Below are positions 17,438 through 25,974 of a stretch of 57,040 nt of DNA, one piece after another; positions within the stretch are counted from its first letter, which is position 1, and every line of letters begins with the position of its first letter. The notes under the pieces were generated by a model that saw only the letters and a program-made list of their open reading frames with translations, did no database searches and had not been told where the DNA came from. Origin of the DNA: Bacteroidales bacterium UBA2295 (lineage in GTDB: Bacteria; Bacteroidota; Bacteroidia; Bacteroidales; Tenuifilaceae); the NCBI GenBank assembly GCA_002345825.1, contig DDWD01000222.1, positions 1-57,040 on the forward strand. The letters are read 5' to 3'. The position numbers and the translations under genes are program-made.

Positions 17438-18874
17438 TTATTTTCTTTTCAAAAACTTTATAACTCCTTCTACAACATTCCTGTCAATATAATAGAGCGT
17501 TACGATATACGTTGTAATTGTAATTAAGCTGGACGCAAAAAAATTAATATACAAATTAGATTTTAATAATTCTGAAATTATTAGACCACATGCAAGAGAT
17601 AAGAGCAGGCTATATAATAAAGTTCGCAGTGTTAATATAGTTTTGAAAAATGAAAATCCAATAATTTTTTTAGAAAAAGCAGAAATTAAAACTAAAGCTG
17701 TAATTCTAATAATAAGTTCACCAACTAAAATTGCCACTATGCTAGTTTTAATATTTATTATTATATTAATTATTCTGAAAAAATTTAGTATAAGTGTAAA
17801 TCTGAAATTAGCTTTTGTATGACCAATTGCCTCAATGTATTGAGTAAGAAAATTGTATATTGGCACAACCATTCCAATTAAGCAGTAAAGCTTTATATAA
17901 GGAATAGCACCCGCCCATTTATCTGTAAGGAGTATGCGTACAAATGGGTCGGCAACAATGAATAAGGCGGCGAGTAAGGGTAAAGTAATAAAGGATGAAT
18001 ATTTTACAAACCGCCCTAGTGAATGTTCTAGCTCTATATTATTACCTTGGAGTTTAGAGTATACAGGGAAAGCAACAGCACCCACAGACCAAGAGAACTG
18101 TTGGTAGATCATACTTGGGAATTGATGTCCCCTATCATAGAACCCTAAGTCGCTTGCAGGAAAAAACTTTCCAATAACAAATCTATATAAGTTATCAAAA
18201 ATTTTAATTGTGATATTGGTTAATAACAACCATGAGCCATACGAAAACATAGTTTTAAAGGAGGAGTAGGAGAAGCTAAAGCGAAGCTGCCACCTTGAAG
18301 TTAAATACAAACCAATACATACAAACAACCTATTAGAAACTTGTTGGACAACAAGGCTCCAAACGCTTAGGCCTTTGTAAGCGCAAACTATACCAATAAT
18401 TCCAGATGCTATAGACGATCCAAATGTTAGTAATGTTTTTTTTTTGAACTCTAGATTTTTTCTTATAATGGCAAGTTGTATAATATTGAGAGAATTGATA
18501 ACAACAACAATTGACATTACCCTTATTAGTTTAGTAAGGATTACTTGATTAAAGAAGGTAGCAATAAATGGGGCGCTTATCCATAAAACAAAATAAATTA
18601 GTAGGCTAATTATGAAGTTTGTTAAGAAAACAGTGTTAGCATCCTTTTCGTCTGCATCCTTCTTTTGAATAAAGGCCTGCCCAAAACCACTGTTAACTAA
18701 AACTTCTGCAATGGAGAAGAAAATAACGGTCATTCCAATTAAGCCATAGTCAGCAGGAGTAAGTAATCGAGCAAGGATAATACCAATAGTGAATCTTATT
18801 AGGTATGAAGAAGCATTCTCTAGCAAATTCCAGACAACCCCCTTAACCGATTTCTTTTGTAGATCCCTTTGCAT
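17438..18874 (-). CDS. Wzx-like polysaccharide flippase (MOP superfamily)
   Basis: A 478-residue, strongly hydrophobic protein with about 12-14 membrane segments. The N-terminal signature VKGVVWNLLENASSYLIRF leads into ARLLTPADYGLIGM, typical of MOP-family lipopolysaccharide/capsule exporters. It would flip the lipid-linked repeat unit across the inner membrane. The start is one base after the stop of the Wzy-like gene, indicating coupling. Confidence 0.92.
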   Translation of the reverse strand: MQRDLQKKSVKGVVWNLLENASSYLIRFTIGIILARLLTPADYGLIGMTVIFFSIAEVLVNSGFGQAFIQKKDADEKDANTVFLTNFIISLLIYFVLWISAPFIATFFNQVILTKLIRVMSIVVVINSLNIIQLAIIRKNLEFKKKTLLTFGSSIASGIIGIVCAYKGLSVWSLVVQQVSNRLFVCIGLYLTSRWQLRFSFSYSSFKTMFSYGSWLLLTNITIKIFDNLYRFVIGKFFPASDLGFYDRGHQFPSMIYQQFSWSVGAVAFPVYSKLQGNNIELEHSLGRFVKYSSFITLPLLAALFIVADPFVRILLTDKWAGAIPYIKLYCLIGMVVPIYNFLTQYIEAIGHTKANFRFTLILNFFRIINIIINIKTSIVAILVGELIIRITALVLISAFSKKIIGFSFFKTILTLRTLLYSLLLSLACGLIISELLKSNLYINFFASSLITITTYIVTLYYIDRNVVEGVIKFLKRK

Positions 18875-18875
18875 A

Positions 18876-20168
18876 TTATGTGGTCGTGTTTAATAGGCTT
18901 ATTGTCGGATTCTTGGCTTTTTGAAGCCTGAGTTTACGTGCTGGTTCATAGGCTTTAGTAAGAGCACGAGATATAACTAAAATTCCGGTGAAGATGAAAA
19001 ATATTGCATTATTCACAATGTTCCCACTAACTAGAACGGAAACTAAAAGCATAATCCAAATATTTGCAATAATTTTATATTCATAAATAATACTCTTCCC
19101 TCGCAAAAGATATATTGAATAATATAATCCAATTGAAATTATTGATAACATTGAAATAAACCCTAACAAACCATAATCAACCATACTCTCCAATAAAATA
19201 TTATGGGGGTAATCTCTTTCAGTTATAAAAAAATAGCCATATGAACCTTCTCCTGCCCAGAAGGAATTATTCTTGAATATTTCCCAGGTTGTAAAATAGT
19301 CTTGAAACCTATCAAACTCCTTATAATTTTCCAATTCGTATAATCGTTCAAATACTTGAAAACTGCTTAGATCAATTATTCGAAAATAGAATAATAAAAT
19401 AAGGGCTGAAATTGAAATAAACATAGAGGGTAGATTCTTTTTACTAAGGTTAAAATAACCAAAAATGGTGAAGCCTAGCACTACACCAATTAAAGTTCCT
19501 CTTTGGCCAGCTATTAGTAAGAACAACAAACTTAGTATTGCAGAAATAAGCAGGTAAATATTTAACTTTTTCTTTTTTAAAATAAGTATGAATGAAGCGA
19601 TGAGAGATATTGCAAAAATTCTTGACGAGGCAATTGTGTCGAAACCGGTTACCTGTACAAAAGTAAACCTGTCTCCATAGTCAATGCTTTGAAAATCAAA
19701 AAACAGAATAAAAACTGAAACAAATAAAATTCCCCAATAGGGTATTGAATTAACAAAGTCGATTAAAAACTTTGGACTATTTAATAGAAAAATTATCAAA
19801 AAAAAAGGAACAAAGCAATAAGCAAATGAGTAAAATTGAAACTCATTCACAAGGGGGTCTAGACTGTTGTCTGACAAAATGTTAAAAACAATCATTGAAG
19901 TTATTAGTAGTATAATTGCATAAATAACTATATTGTTTTTTATAAGTGTAATTGAAAAATTCCAATTTCGTTTAATAATTACTAAAACAAATATTAAAAA
20001 TAAATAACGAGTTAAAAGAGAACCTCCCTCTATTCCAATTTGTCTCAGTAATGTAGGTAGCAAAGGGGTGTAGACCAAAAAGAAACTTAAGATGTATGAA
20101 CTTTTCTTATTGACTAAAGAAGCCGTTAATGCGACTAAAATGAATGATATAAAAACAATGGCAATCAT
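18876..20168 (-). CDS. Wzy-like O-antigen/capsule polymerase
   Basis: A 430-residue integral membrane protein with around 10-12 hydrophobic segments. A larger extracytoplasmic loop near residues 270-330 contains YPHNILLESMVDYGLLG, the motif of the O-antigen ligase/polymerase (Wzy_C/WaaL) superfamily. It would polymerise repeat units in the periplasm. It is tightly linked to the flippase gene downstream and lies 112 bases after the Wzc-like gene. Distinguishing a polymerase from a ligase is not possible from sequence; the context favours polymerase. Confidence 0.85.
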   Translation of the reverse strand: MIAIVFISFILVALTASLVNKKSSYILSFFLVYTPLLPTLLRQIGIEGGSLLTRYLFLIFVLVIIKRNWNFSITLIKNNIVIYAIILLITSMIVFNILSDNSLDPLVNEFQFYSFAYCFVPFFLIIFLLNSPKFLIDFVNSIPYWGILFVSVFILFFDFQSIDYGDRFTFVQVTGFDTIASSRIFAISLIASFILILKKKKLNIYLLISAILSLLFLLIAGQRGTLIGVVLGFTIFGYFNLSKKNLPSMFISISALILLFYFRIIDLSSFQVFERLYELENYKEFDRFQDYFTTWEIFKNNSFWAGEGSYGYFFITERDYPHNILLESMVDYGLLGFISMLSIISIGLYYSIYLLRGKSIIYEYKIIANIWIMLLVSVLVSGNIVNNAIFFIFTGILVISRALTKAYEPARKLRLQKAKNPTISLLNTTT

Positions 20169-20280
20169 TAAATATTAAATTGCTTCAAAGGTTTTCAAAA
20201 ATAAATTCGAACTAATTATAATCATTTGGTTGATTGTTACTAATAATAGAGAAGTTCGCATATTATTTATAGATTGCTTT

Positions 20281-22707
20281 TTATTCAAAGAACCTCCTGA
20301 AAAAACCCGACACCTTACTGCCATTCTCCTCATCGGTGTAGTAGCCCTGCCCGTACTGCTGTCCATAGCTATAGCCATAATTATATGCATAGCCATATCC
20401 ATATCCGTATCCATACCCGTATCCCTTGGGTTTCTTAAAGTCGTTGAGCACAATGGCCAGATTGGTAATGGTTTTATTCTTGGTAAGGTCGTCTACTAAA
20501 TCGAGGGCATTAACCGAGGTGTACCTGTGGCGCACCACAAACAGGGTGGTATCGCAGGTACGGCTAATTAGCACCGCATCGGTAACCACGGCCACGGGGG
20601 GAGAGTCAATCACAATCATATCGTATTGATTACGCAGCTCCTCTATCAATTTTTCAAACTTATCACTGGCCGAAAGTTCAGCAGGGTTTGGAGGGATGGG
20701 CCCCGATGGGATAATGGATAGGTTTGTGATATTGGTTGGGACAATAACCGATTCCAAATTGTCGCGCCCTATTAGATAGGTGCTCATCCCCTTTGCATTA
20801 TCTACACCGAACATGCTGTGAACCTTGGGTTTGCGCAAGTCCAGCCCTAGGATTAGCGTCTTTTTACCCAGCATAGCCATGCTAATGGCCAGATTCGATG
20901 CCACAAACGATTTTCCCTCGCCGCTAATGGTCGATGATATCAGTATCACCTTGCACTTGTTCTCGCAAAGCATAAAGTCGAGGTTGGTTCGTAGCGCCCT
21001 AAACGATTCGGTAAACGACGATTTGGGCTTATTGTAAACCGGCAGAAAACTCTCGTAAGGGTTATGTCCAATGGTTCCCAGCATGGGAATTCTTGTTTTT
21101 TTTGATATGGTAGCTGGATCCTGTATTGAGTTGTTAAGCTGATCGAATATCAGGATTAACCCAACGGGAATAAGTAGCCCGATAATAAAGCCCATGATGT
21201 AGTTCATCTTGCGGTTGGGCTTTGTTACTATTGCCATATCGGCTCTGGCCTCGTCAATTATGCGATTGTCCGACACGCTGGAGGCTTTTGCAATACCCGC
21301 CTCAATGCGTTTCTCCATGAGGTAGGTGTAAAACTTCTCGTGGATATTGAACATGCGCTCCATGTTTACCAACTCCCGTTCGGTTACGGGAAGTAGACGC
21401 AGCTGCTGTTCCTGCTCGGCCACACGGCGGTCGAGTTCCCTAATCCGTATCCCATTCACCTTACGCATGCCCTCCAGCTTCTCGAAAAGGAGCTCAATTA
21501 GGCTGTTGATATTCTGATCGATGGCCAGCACGCGGGTGTTGTCGGGGCGTAACGTCATGAGTAGCCCGTCGCGCTCCATGGTAAGCTGGTTTAGGTCGCT
21601 CACAATGGCAGCAATGCTGGCATCATCCAATCCAATGGTGGCGGGAGCAACCAACCCCTTGAGGTCTTTCTTGGTTTTCAGGTAGTTCTCGAGGTACTCG
21701 AAGTACTCAAGTTGAAGTCTTAGCGCATTCTTCTCGGCGTAAAGCGCCTCAAGGCGCTCAAGGAGGGTACGCCCCTCGGTGCTTAGGTCGATAATGCCCT
21801 TGCCCGTTCTGAAATTTTGAAGAAGGAGCTCGGCTTTGCGTAGCGAGTCGGATATGCCTCTTAGCTGCCCCTCAACAAAATCAATGGTGTTTTCGGCTGT
21901 TAGCGATTTTTCCTGCAAGTCGAGGCGGATATACACCTCCATGAGCTTATTCAGAAAATCGGCCTCCTGCTGGGCCACGTAGCCACTGGTGCTTAGCGAC
22001 AGCAGGCTACCCTGCTTATCGTTTAGCTCAATGGCTATCTTCTTCATATAGGCAATGGCCTGGGAGTGGGAACTATTGATTATGAAATAGTACTTGTTGC
22101 TTTGCCGGCTAAGCTCAAAAGTATCGGGTTCCCTTAGGGTTATAGTAAATGCAAAGCGGTGATCATGGTACTTCTCACCAAAACGGATTCTTTTTTGGGG
22201 GGTACCATCATCAAAATCCAATTCATACTCATTATTTGATAGAATATTTATATTTACTGGATATCCAATGGCATTAATTTCAGTTGTATCAATATTAACA
22301 ACAAAGGGCGAACGATTGTAATACTTTAATTCAGCGATACCTCTACGACCAACGCCTACGTAAGTGACGTCAAAATCAGGTAGTTCTTCAATGGCGGTTC
22401 GTGTCAAAGTATATGATTGAAGTACGCCTATCTCGTTCTCAATCCGTTTCCTATCCTGCATAATGTTCATCTCGCGCATAAGGTTTTGAACCCCTTGGCC
22501 CACCTTACGGCCATCGGCATTGCCCACCAGGAGTGATGCCTTAACGGAGTAAACCTGCTCGGAGTAGCGGTTCACCAGGTATGCCACAAACAGCCCTGCA
22601 AATACGCAGATAGCTATCCAGTACCACTTGCTCAGGAATAGGAAGAAGTAGCGTTTTAGATCGAGAGTTTCCTCGGGAATATTTGGATATGAATTTTGAG
22701 TTTCCAT
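20281..22707 (-). CDS. Wzc-like polysaccharide co-polymerase and tyrosine kinase
   Basis: An 808-residue BY-kinase. Order: a Wzz membrane domain (transmembrane helix about residues 28-48), a periplasmic coiled-coil region with a G-rich end, and a second transmembrane helix near residue 505. The kinase domain has Walker A SGEGKS (about 595-600), Walker A' LGLDLRKPK and Walker B MIVIDSPP (about 698). The C-terminus (about 762-790) is an extended Gly-Tyr alternation with more than a dozen tyrosines, the autophosphorylation cluster that controls chain length and export. The DNA encoding it is a degenerate CATAYC tandem repeat. Confidence 0.93.
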   Translation of the reverse strand: METQNSYPNIPEETLDLKRYFFLFLSKWYWIAICVFAGLFVAYLVNRYSEQVYSVKASLLVGNADGRKVGQGVQNLMREMNIMQDRKRIENEIGVLQSYTLTRTAIEELPDFDVTYVGVGRRGIAELKYYNRSPFVVNIDTTEINAIGYPVNINILSNNEYELDFDDGTPQKRIRFGEKYHDHRFAFTITLREPDTFELSRQSNKYYFIINSSHSQAIAYMKKIAIELNDKQGSLLSLSTSGYVAQQEADFLNKLMEVYIRLDLQEKSLTAENTIDFVEGQLRGISDSLRKAELLLQNFRTGKGIIDLSTEGRTLLERLEALYAEKNALRLQLEYFEYLENYLKTKKDLKGLVAPATIGLDDASIAAIVSDLNQLTMERDGLLMTLRPDNTRVLAIDQNINSLIELLFEKLEGMRKVNGIRIRELDRRVAEQEQQLRLLPVTERELVNMERMFNIHEKFYTYLMEKRIEAGIAKASSVSDNRIIDEARADMAIVTKPNRKMNYIMGFIIGLLIPVGLILIFDQLNNSIQDPATISKKTRIPMLGTIGHNPYESFLPVYNKPKSSFTESFRALRTNLDFMLCENKCKVILISSTISGEGKSFVASNLAISMAMLGKKTLILGLDLRKPKVHSMFGVDNAKGMSTYLIGRDNLESVIVPTNITNLSIIPSGPIPPNPAELSASDKFEKLIEELRNQYDMIVIDSPPVAVVTDAVLISRTCDTTLFVVRHRYTSVNALDLVDDLTKNKTITNLAIVLNDFKKPKGYGYGYGYGYGYAYNYGYSYGQQYGQGYYTDEENGSKVSGFFRRFFE
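20362..20424 (-). repeat. Gly-Tyr codon microsatellite in the kinase tail
   Basis: Degenerate hexanucleotide units (GGNTAY on the coding strand) encode the alternating Gly-Tyr tail of the Wzc-like kinase. Because the period is six, slippage would stay in frame and change only the number of phosphorylatable tyrosines. Confidence 0.75.
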
Positions 22708-22708
22708 A

Positions 22709-22808
22709 TTATGGGTTATGGGTTACGAGTTATGGGTTACGAGTTATGGGTTACGAGTTATGGGTTGCGGGTTACGGGTTGCGAGTTATGGGTTGCGGGT
22801 TACGGGTT
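22709..22808. repeat. GGGTTAYGAGTT-word repeat, left side of four-helix-bundle gene
   Basis: About 100 bases of degenerate tandem words (GGGTTATGGGTTACGAGTTATG and GGGTTGCGGGTTACGGG types). Its reverse complement occurs on the other side of the four-helix-bundle gene (23230-23249), so the gene is bracketed by inverted repeats. It is noncoding and sits between the wza-like and wzc-like genes. Confidence 0.8.
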
Positions 22809-22811
22809 GTG

Positions 22812-23198
22812 TCAGTCGAACTTACTTCCCTTAATAGTTGACTTTTTTAAGTAGTTAATAAAACTGCCAATTCTTTTTCCAAGTCGTTCTGTACGATCGA
22901 TTAGATTATTTAACTCTTCTTGCTGAATATAGCCAAAGTCAAACGCACGAAAAGACTGAGATCGAGTCTCTCCACATGATCCTTTAGCTATGCTTAAAAA
23001 TTGTATAAACTCTCTTCTTCCATCACGCTCAAAACCCTCTGCTATGTTGTCCATTACTGATCCGGAAGAGCCATGTATTTGATCACGGAGTTTGTAGTCT
23101 TTGGAAAAGGGTTCTTTCGTTGTTAACGAAAATATGTACTTACAAAGACCCCTGGCTTCTTGCCAGATTTCGAGGTTTTCAAACTTTTCAACTTTCAT
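22812..23198 (-). CDS. Four-helix-bundle protein (S23/IVS family)
   Basis: A 128-residue protein of the four-helix-bundle family first known from intervening sequences in 23S rRNA genes. Signature segments are FENLEIWQEARGL near the start, LRDQIHGSSGSVMDNIAEGFER in the middle and FLSIAKGSCGETRSQ after it. Members occur as small solitary genes inserted in many contexts in Bacteroidota; function is unknown. Here it interrupts the junction between the wza-like and wzc-like genes and is flanked by inverted low-complexity repeats. This suggests insertion rather than a role in polysaccharide export. Confidence 0.9.
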   Translation of the reverse strand: MKVEKFENLEIWQEARGLCKYIFSLTTKEPFSKDYKLRDQIHGSSGSVMDNIAEGFERDGRREFIQFLSIAKGSCGETRSQSFRAFDFGYIQQEELNNLIDRTERLGKRIGSFINYLKKSTIKGSKFD

Positions 23199-23229
23199 TC
23201 TATGAGCAACTTTTTATCCTTTGCATACT

Positions 23230-23249
23230 CGGAACTCGTAACCCGCAAC
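23230..23249. repeat. Inverted copy of the GGGTTACGAGTT words, right side of four-helix-bundle gene
   Basis: Contains CGGAACTCGTAACCCGCAAC. Its reverse complement, GTTGCGGGTTACGAGTT, closely matches words in the left array at 22709-22808. Together they make terminal-inverted-repeat-like flanks around the four-helix-bundle gene. Confidence 0.7.
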
Positions 23250-23251
23250 TC

Positions 23252-24022
23252 TTACAGCCGAGTTATAAAGTTATAAAGCAGTATAATCGTACTAATCGAT
23301 GATAGCGTTAGGTTAACGTAGGGTAGGTTCATTTGGAATACCTTGTTGCCTATGGGTTCAACTATTACCACATCGTTGGGGAGCAGGTAAAAAGCCTCAG
23401 ATGATAGCACGGAACGGTCGTTGAGGTTTAGCCTGATGGTTTTATTCCCATCGCTCGACGAGCGAACCACCAGCACGTTGCGGCGGTCGCCATTCTCGGT
23501 TAGGTCGCCCACATTGGCCAGCGCCTCAAATATGTTGATATTATCGTTGAAGTTGCGGATATTGCCAGGTCTGCGTACCTCACCCAGCAGGGTGATTTTG
23601 TAGTTGGCCATCTTCACAATTACCGATGCTTCCTTGTACATGAGCTCGGTTTTTTGCTGCACTGCCTCCTGCGCCTCCTGGATGGTTAGTCCACCCACAG
23701 CAGTTTTTCCAAGGAATGGCAGATTAATGTTACCCTCGCCATCGATGCTGTAGCCCTGTAGGTACAGCGAGGCCTCGTCGCGGTTCTGACCGAAGTACTG
23801 AATTCCTGATGGATTGTTAAACATCTGGCTGATCTCGGGGCTGGGGGTTACCAGCTGAATGTACAGCACATCGCCCGGTTTAAGCCGGTAGGTAGGGGGA
23901 GTAACAAATGGTGCATCCTGCATAATGCTAATATCCTGCATATATAGTAGCTGTGCCCTGCGGTTGCATGAGGCGAATGCCATGGCAACGGCTAGCATTA
24001 TGATTAGTGGTTTAATTCTCAC
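23252..24022 (-). CDS. Wza-like polysaccharide export lipoprotein
   Basis: A 256-residue outer-membrane export protein. The lipoprotein signal has its lipobox ending at Cys19 (VAMAFASC). A Poly_export domain follows (YRLKPGDVLYIQLVTPSPE), then SLBB-like domains (YSIDGEGNINLPFLGKTAV and ITLLGEVRRPG), and a C-terminal hydrophobic segment. It is the promoter-proximal gene of the cluster and should form the export channel with the Wzc-like kinase. No regulator of the UpxY/NusG type is seen directly upstream. Confidence 0.92.
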   Translation of the reverse strand: MRIKPLIIMLAVAMAFASCNRRAQLLYMQDISIMQDAPFVTPPTYRLKPGDVLYIQLVTPSPEISQMFNNPSGIQYFGQNRDEASLYLQGYSIDGEGNINLPFLGKTAVGGLTIQEAQEAVQQKTELMYKEASVIVKMANYKITLLGEVRRPGNIRNFNDNINIFEALANVGDLTENGDRRNVLVVRSSSDGNKTIRLNLNDRSVLSSEAFYLLPNDVVIVEPIGNKVFQMNLPYVNLTLSSISTIILLYNFITRL

Positions 24023-24079
24023 GGTAATTCTGATTTAGTTTTAATAATATTCGTTGAGATCCATACGTCATCTCGAGTT

Positions 24080-24300
24080 TGCCTTTGCCTTGCCTTTGCC
24101 CTGCCTTTGCCCTGCCTTTGCCGGCAGGCAGGCGGCAGACAGGCGGTAGGCAGGAGAGCGGTTTTTGCTGACGAAGCGATCTGTTTACGGGTCTGTTATT
24201 CGTCACAAGTTTTTTCCTTCATTGCGAATCCGCCAGCCGGCGGATGAAGTAACCGAAGCGCAGCGTAGTTCGACGTAGTCAATCTGTTAGGTCAACGTAA
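24080..24300. repeat. TTGCC/GGCAGG words and chromosomal dispersed repeat
   Basis: Tandem CCTTTGCC words lead into CCGGCAGGCAGGCGGCAGACAG (24085-24155). Next is a segment with ACGAAGCGATCTG, CATTGCGAATCCGCCAGCCGGCGG and GAAGCGCAGCGTAG words. It fills the gap between the wza-like gene and the GIY-YIG gene. Related words occur on the other side of that gene. Confidence 0.65.
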
Positions 24301-24597
24301 CTACTCATCAACCAAGTCGGTTAGATCGTTCCAATTTGGATTGTTAGAGTTAATTAGGGCCTCCTTCTTTGCCCTTGAGCCACCTTTAATCTGTTTCTCT
24401 CTAGCAATGGCATCCTCAATTCGGTTGAAACCCTCAAAGTGAATCAACTTGTGACAGTTGTATTTGCGGGTGAATGCGTTAATATGGATTCCTTCCCTAT
24501 GCTCCGCTAATCTTTTCTGTAGGTTACTGGTTACGCCTGTGTATAAAACTGTGTTATTCTTATTAGTTAGTATGTATATGTAACCTCCATATTTCAT
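24301..24597 (-). CDS. Small GIY-YIG endonuclease-domain protein
   Basis: A 98-residue protein consisting essentially of one GIY-YIG (URI) domain. Y5-x-Y-IL and LYTGVTSNLQKRL carry the two halves of the motif, with the catalytic-type arginine in QKRL and a glutamate in IEDAIAREKQIKGG. These small proteins are widespread with unknown roles. Here it is embedded between dispersed repeats containing GGCAGG and 'CTTCG..CTCGCAATGACG' words, so it may be part of a mobile unit. Confidence 0.88.
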   Translation of the reverse strand: MKYGGYIYILTNKNNTVLYTGVTSNLQKRLAEHREGIHINAFTRKYNCHKLIHFEGFNRIEDAIAREKQIKGGSRAKKEALINSNNPNWNDLTDLVDE

Positions 24598-24600
24598 AAT

Positions 24601-24770
24601 GGGCTATGAGTTTTACAGATTGCTTCGCTCCACTTCGTTTTGCCTGCCTGCCGTTTGCCTGCATAGGCAGGCTCGCAATGACGGGATAAATCGCTTCATC
24701 AAGCTGACTAAATGCTTTCGAAAAATTTTCGAATCGTTGCTTCCAACGGATGTCTTCGTTGTTCATTAAC
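24601..24770. repeat. Dispersed repeat with GCCTGCC and CTCGCAATGACG words
   Basis: Contains CAGATTGCTTCGCTCCACTTCG, then GCCTGCCTGCCG..GGCAGGC (24640-24672), then CTCGCAATGACGGGA. It mirrors the composition of the repeat left of the GIY-YIG gene. The rest of the gap, to about 25040, is AT-rich and shows nothing recognisable. Confidence 0.65.
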
Positions 24771-25050
24771 AGATAAATAAGATTTTATTTTATTGATGGG
24801 CTGGTACAGCTTCGCCCGGTAACCCACAGTGCATTTTTGCGGGAGAGTAGATAGAGTAAGCAAAATTAGCAATAATTGTGTAATTAAAATAACCCTTTAC
24901 CATATTAACAGCTGTGCTGATCAAAAGCTTAAAAAACCGGTTGATACGCCAAATTGATCTGAATAGCAATTACAAGATACCTTTTTTGCTTTTATGTAAC
25001 TGTAACGATGTGGTTGTGGGTATTATATAACAATTATTTCTTAAACAAAA

Positions 25051-25082
25051 AAACGCATACCAAATTGCTCTGGTATGCGTTT
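25051..25082 (-). terminator. Rho-independent terminator of the tRNA-Cys gene
   Basis: A perfect 12-base-pair stem, AAACGCATACCA / TGGTATGCGTTT, with an 8-base loop. On the minus strand it is followed by a run of T. It lies directly downstream of the leftward tRNA. Confidence 0.9.
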
Positions 25083-25088
25083 ACTTTG

Positions 25089-25159
25089 AGGTCTCGAGCG
25101 GATTCGAACCGCTGTACGAGGTTTTGCAGACCTCTGCCTAGCCACTCGGCCACGAGACC
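25089..25159 (-). tRNA. tRNA-Cys (GCA)
   Basis: A 71-base cloverleaf on the minus strand. The acceptor is GGTCTCG paired with CGAGACC. The anticodon loop CTGCAAA gives GCA, the T-arm contains GGTTCGAATCC, and the discriminator base is U, as usual for tRNA-Cys. CCA is not encoded. A terminator hairpin follows within 10 bases. Confidence 0.95.
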
Positions 25160-25224
25160 GTTTTTTACGGACTGCAAAGTTACAAAATTTTCTAAATCTC
25201 CAAACCCCAATCGTAATTATGCTG

Positions 25225-25434
25225 CTATTTATTGCTTTTCTCCAACTTATTTGATGTTGCAAGTGTCTTTAGGCATTCTGGGCATAGGCAGCCATTGTAG
25301 TTCCTTCTGATATATTCCAGCTGACTTTCAGCAAGTATAATGTCCATACACCAACACCTATTACCGGTTTGGCTATGGCATTCGAACACAGCCCCGCACG
25401 CAGGGCACTTTCGAAATTGTATCGCACCCATCAT
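25225..25434 (-). CDS. Cysteine-rich CWC-domain protein
   Basis: A 69-residue protein matching the small cysteine-rich CWC family. It has KCPACGAVFEC, then NRCWCMDI and GCLCPECL, giving at least eight cysteines that probably bind zinc or another metal. Function is unknown. Its start codon overlaps the stop of folB (ATGA-type), so the two are co-translated. The pairing may be incidental. Confidence 0.8.
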   Translation of the reverse strand: MMGAIQFRKCPACGAVFECHSQTGNRCWCMDIILAESQLEYIRRNYNGCLCPECLKTLATSNKLEKSNK

Positions 25435-25787
25435 CTTTGTCGCGTTAGGGTAACGCTCACCCTGTCCATCTTTCCACCCATGGGTGGATTAAGCTTCGAG
25501 ACCTTAACCGTTGCCCTCTCCAAAAGTTCTAGCTCGGCAAAAAGCGCATCGAGGATGCGCTTGCCAACGTGCTCGAGCAGGTGCGACGGGGTTGCCATCT
25601 CCTTCTTCACCAGGTTATATGCCTGCTGATAGTTTAGCGCATCATGTATCTGGTCGGTTTCGGAGGCTACCATCGATGAGGTTTCGAGCCTAAGGTTTAC
25701 CATGAATTGGTTGCCCACCACCTGCTCCTCGCGGTAGCATCCATGGTAGCCACGAAACTCCATATTCTCGAGTTCAATAATGTTCAT
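25431..25787 (-). CDS. folB: Dihydroneopterin aldolase
   Basis: A 118-residue protein of the FolB family, which converts 7,8-dihydroneopterin to 6-hydroxymethyl-dihydropterin in folate synthesis. The family start (IIELENMEFRGYHGCYREEQ) is clear, and the C-terminal KLNPPMGGKMDRVSV carries the pterin-binding region. Length is normal. It is divergent from glnS, with a 187-base intergenic region between them. Confidence 0.93.
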   Translation of the reverse strand: MNIIELENMEFRGYHGCYREEQVVGNQFMVNLRLETSSMVASETDQIHDALNYQQAYNLVKKEMATPSHLLEHVGKRILDALFAELELLERATVKVSKLNPPMGGKMDRVSVTLTRQR

Positions 25788-25947
25788 CTGCTTACGTTTT
25801 GGGTTTACGCCACAAAATAACTCAAATTATTTCAACTTATCATTTCAAGCGAATCGTATTATTCGGCTAATCGTCAACAATTAAAACGTTGGCAAACTAT
25901 ATAGCCAAAAAAAAGCGTTGCGAATCAAATTATTATAGGCAATTTTC

Positions 25948-25955
25948 TAATTTTG
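25948..25955 (+). promoter_or_regulatory. Bacteroidota-type -7 box for glnS
   Basis: TAATTTTG fits the TAnnTTTG -7 consensus of the Bacteroidota primary sigma factor, 20 bases before the glnS start. A good -33 TTTG element at the usual spacing is not seen, so this is tentative. Confidence 0.4.
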
Positions 25956-25974
25956 CCATTCTGAATAAACCGCA

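Noticed and set aside
22709..22808. Tandem GGGTTACGAGTT words as a CRISPR-like or telomere-like array
   Set aside because: No spacers, variable units, and an inverted copy on the other side of the four-helix-bundle gene. This fits a dispersed repeat better.
3286..24022. Exosortase/PEP-CTERM-associated polysaccharide locus
   Set aside because: The deacetylases, Asn-synthetase homologue and Wzc-like kinase recall such loci, but no exosortase or PEP-CTERM protein is present in the window.
24012..24206. 64-codon open frame over the TTGCC/GGCAGG words
   Set aside because: It translates the low-complexity repeat and overlaps the start of the wza-like gene.
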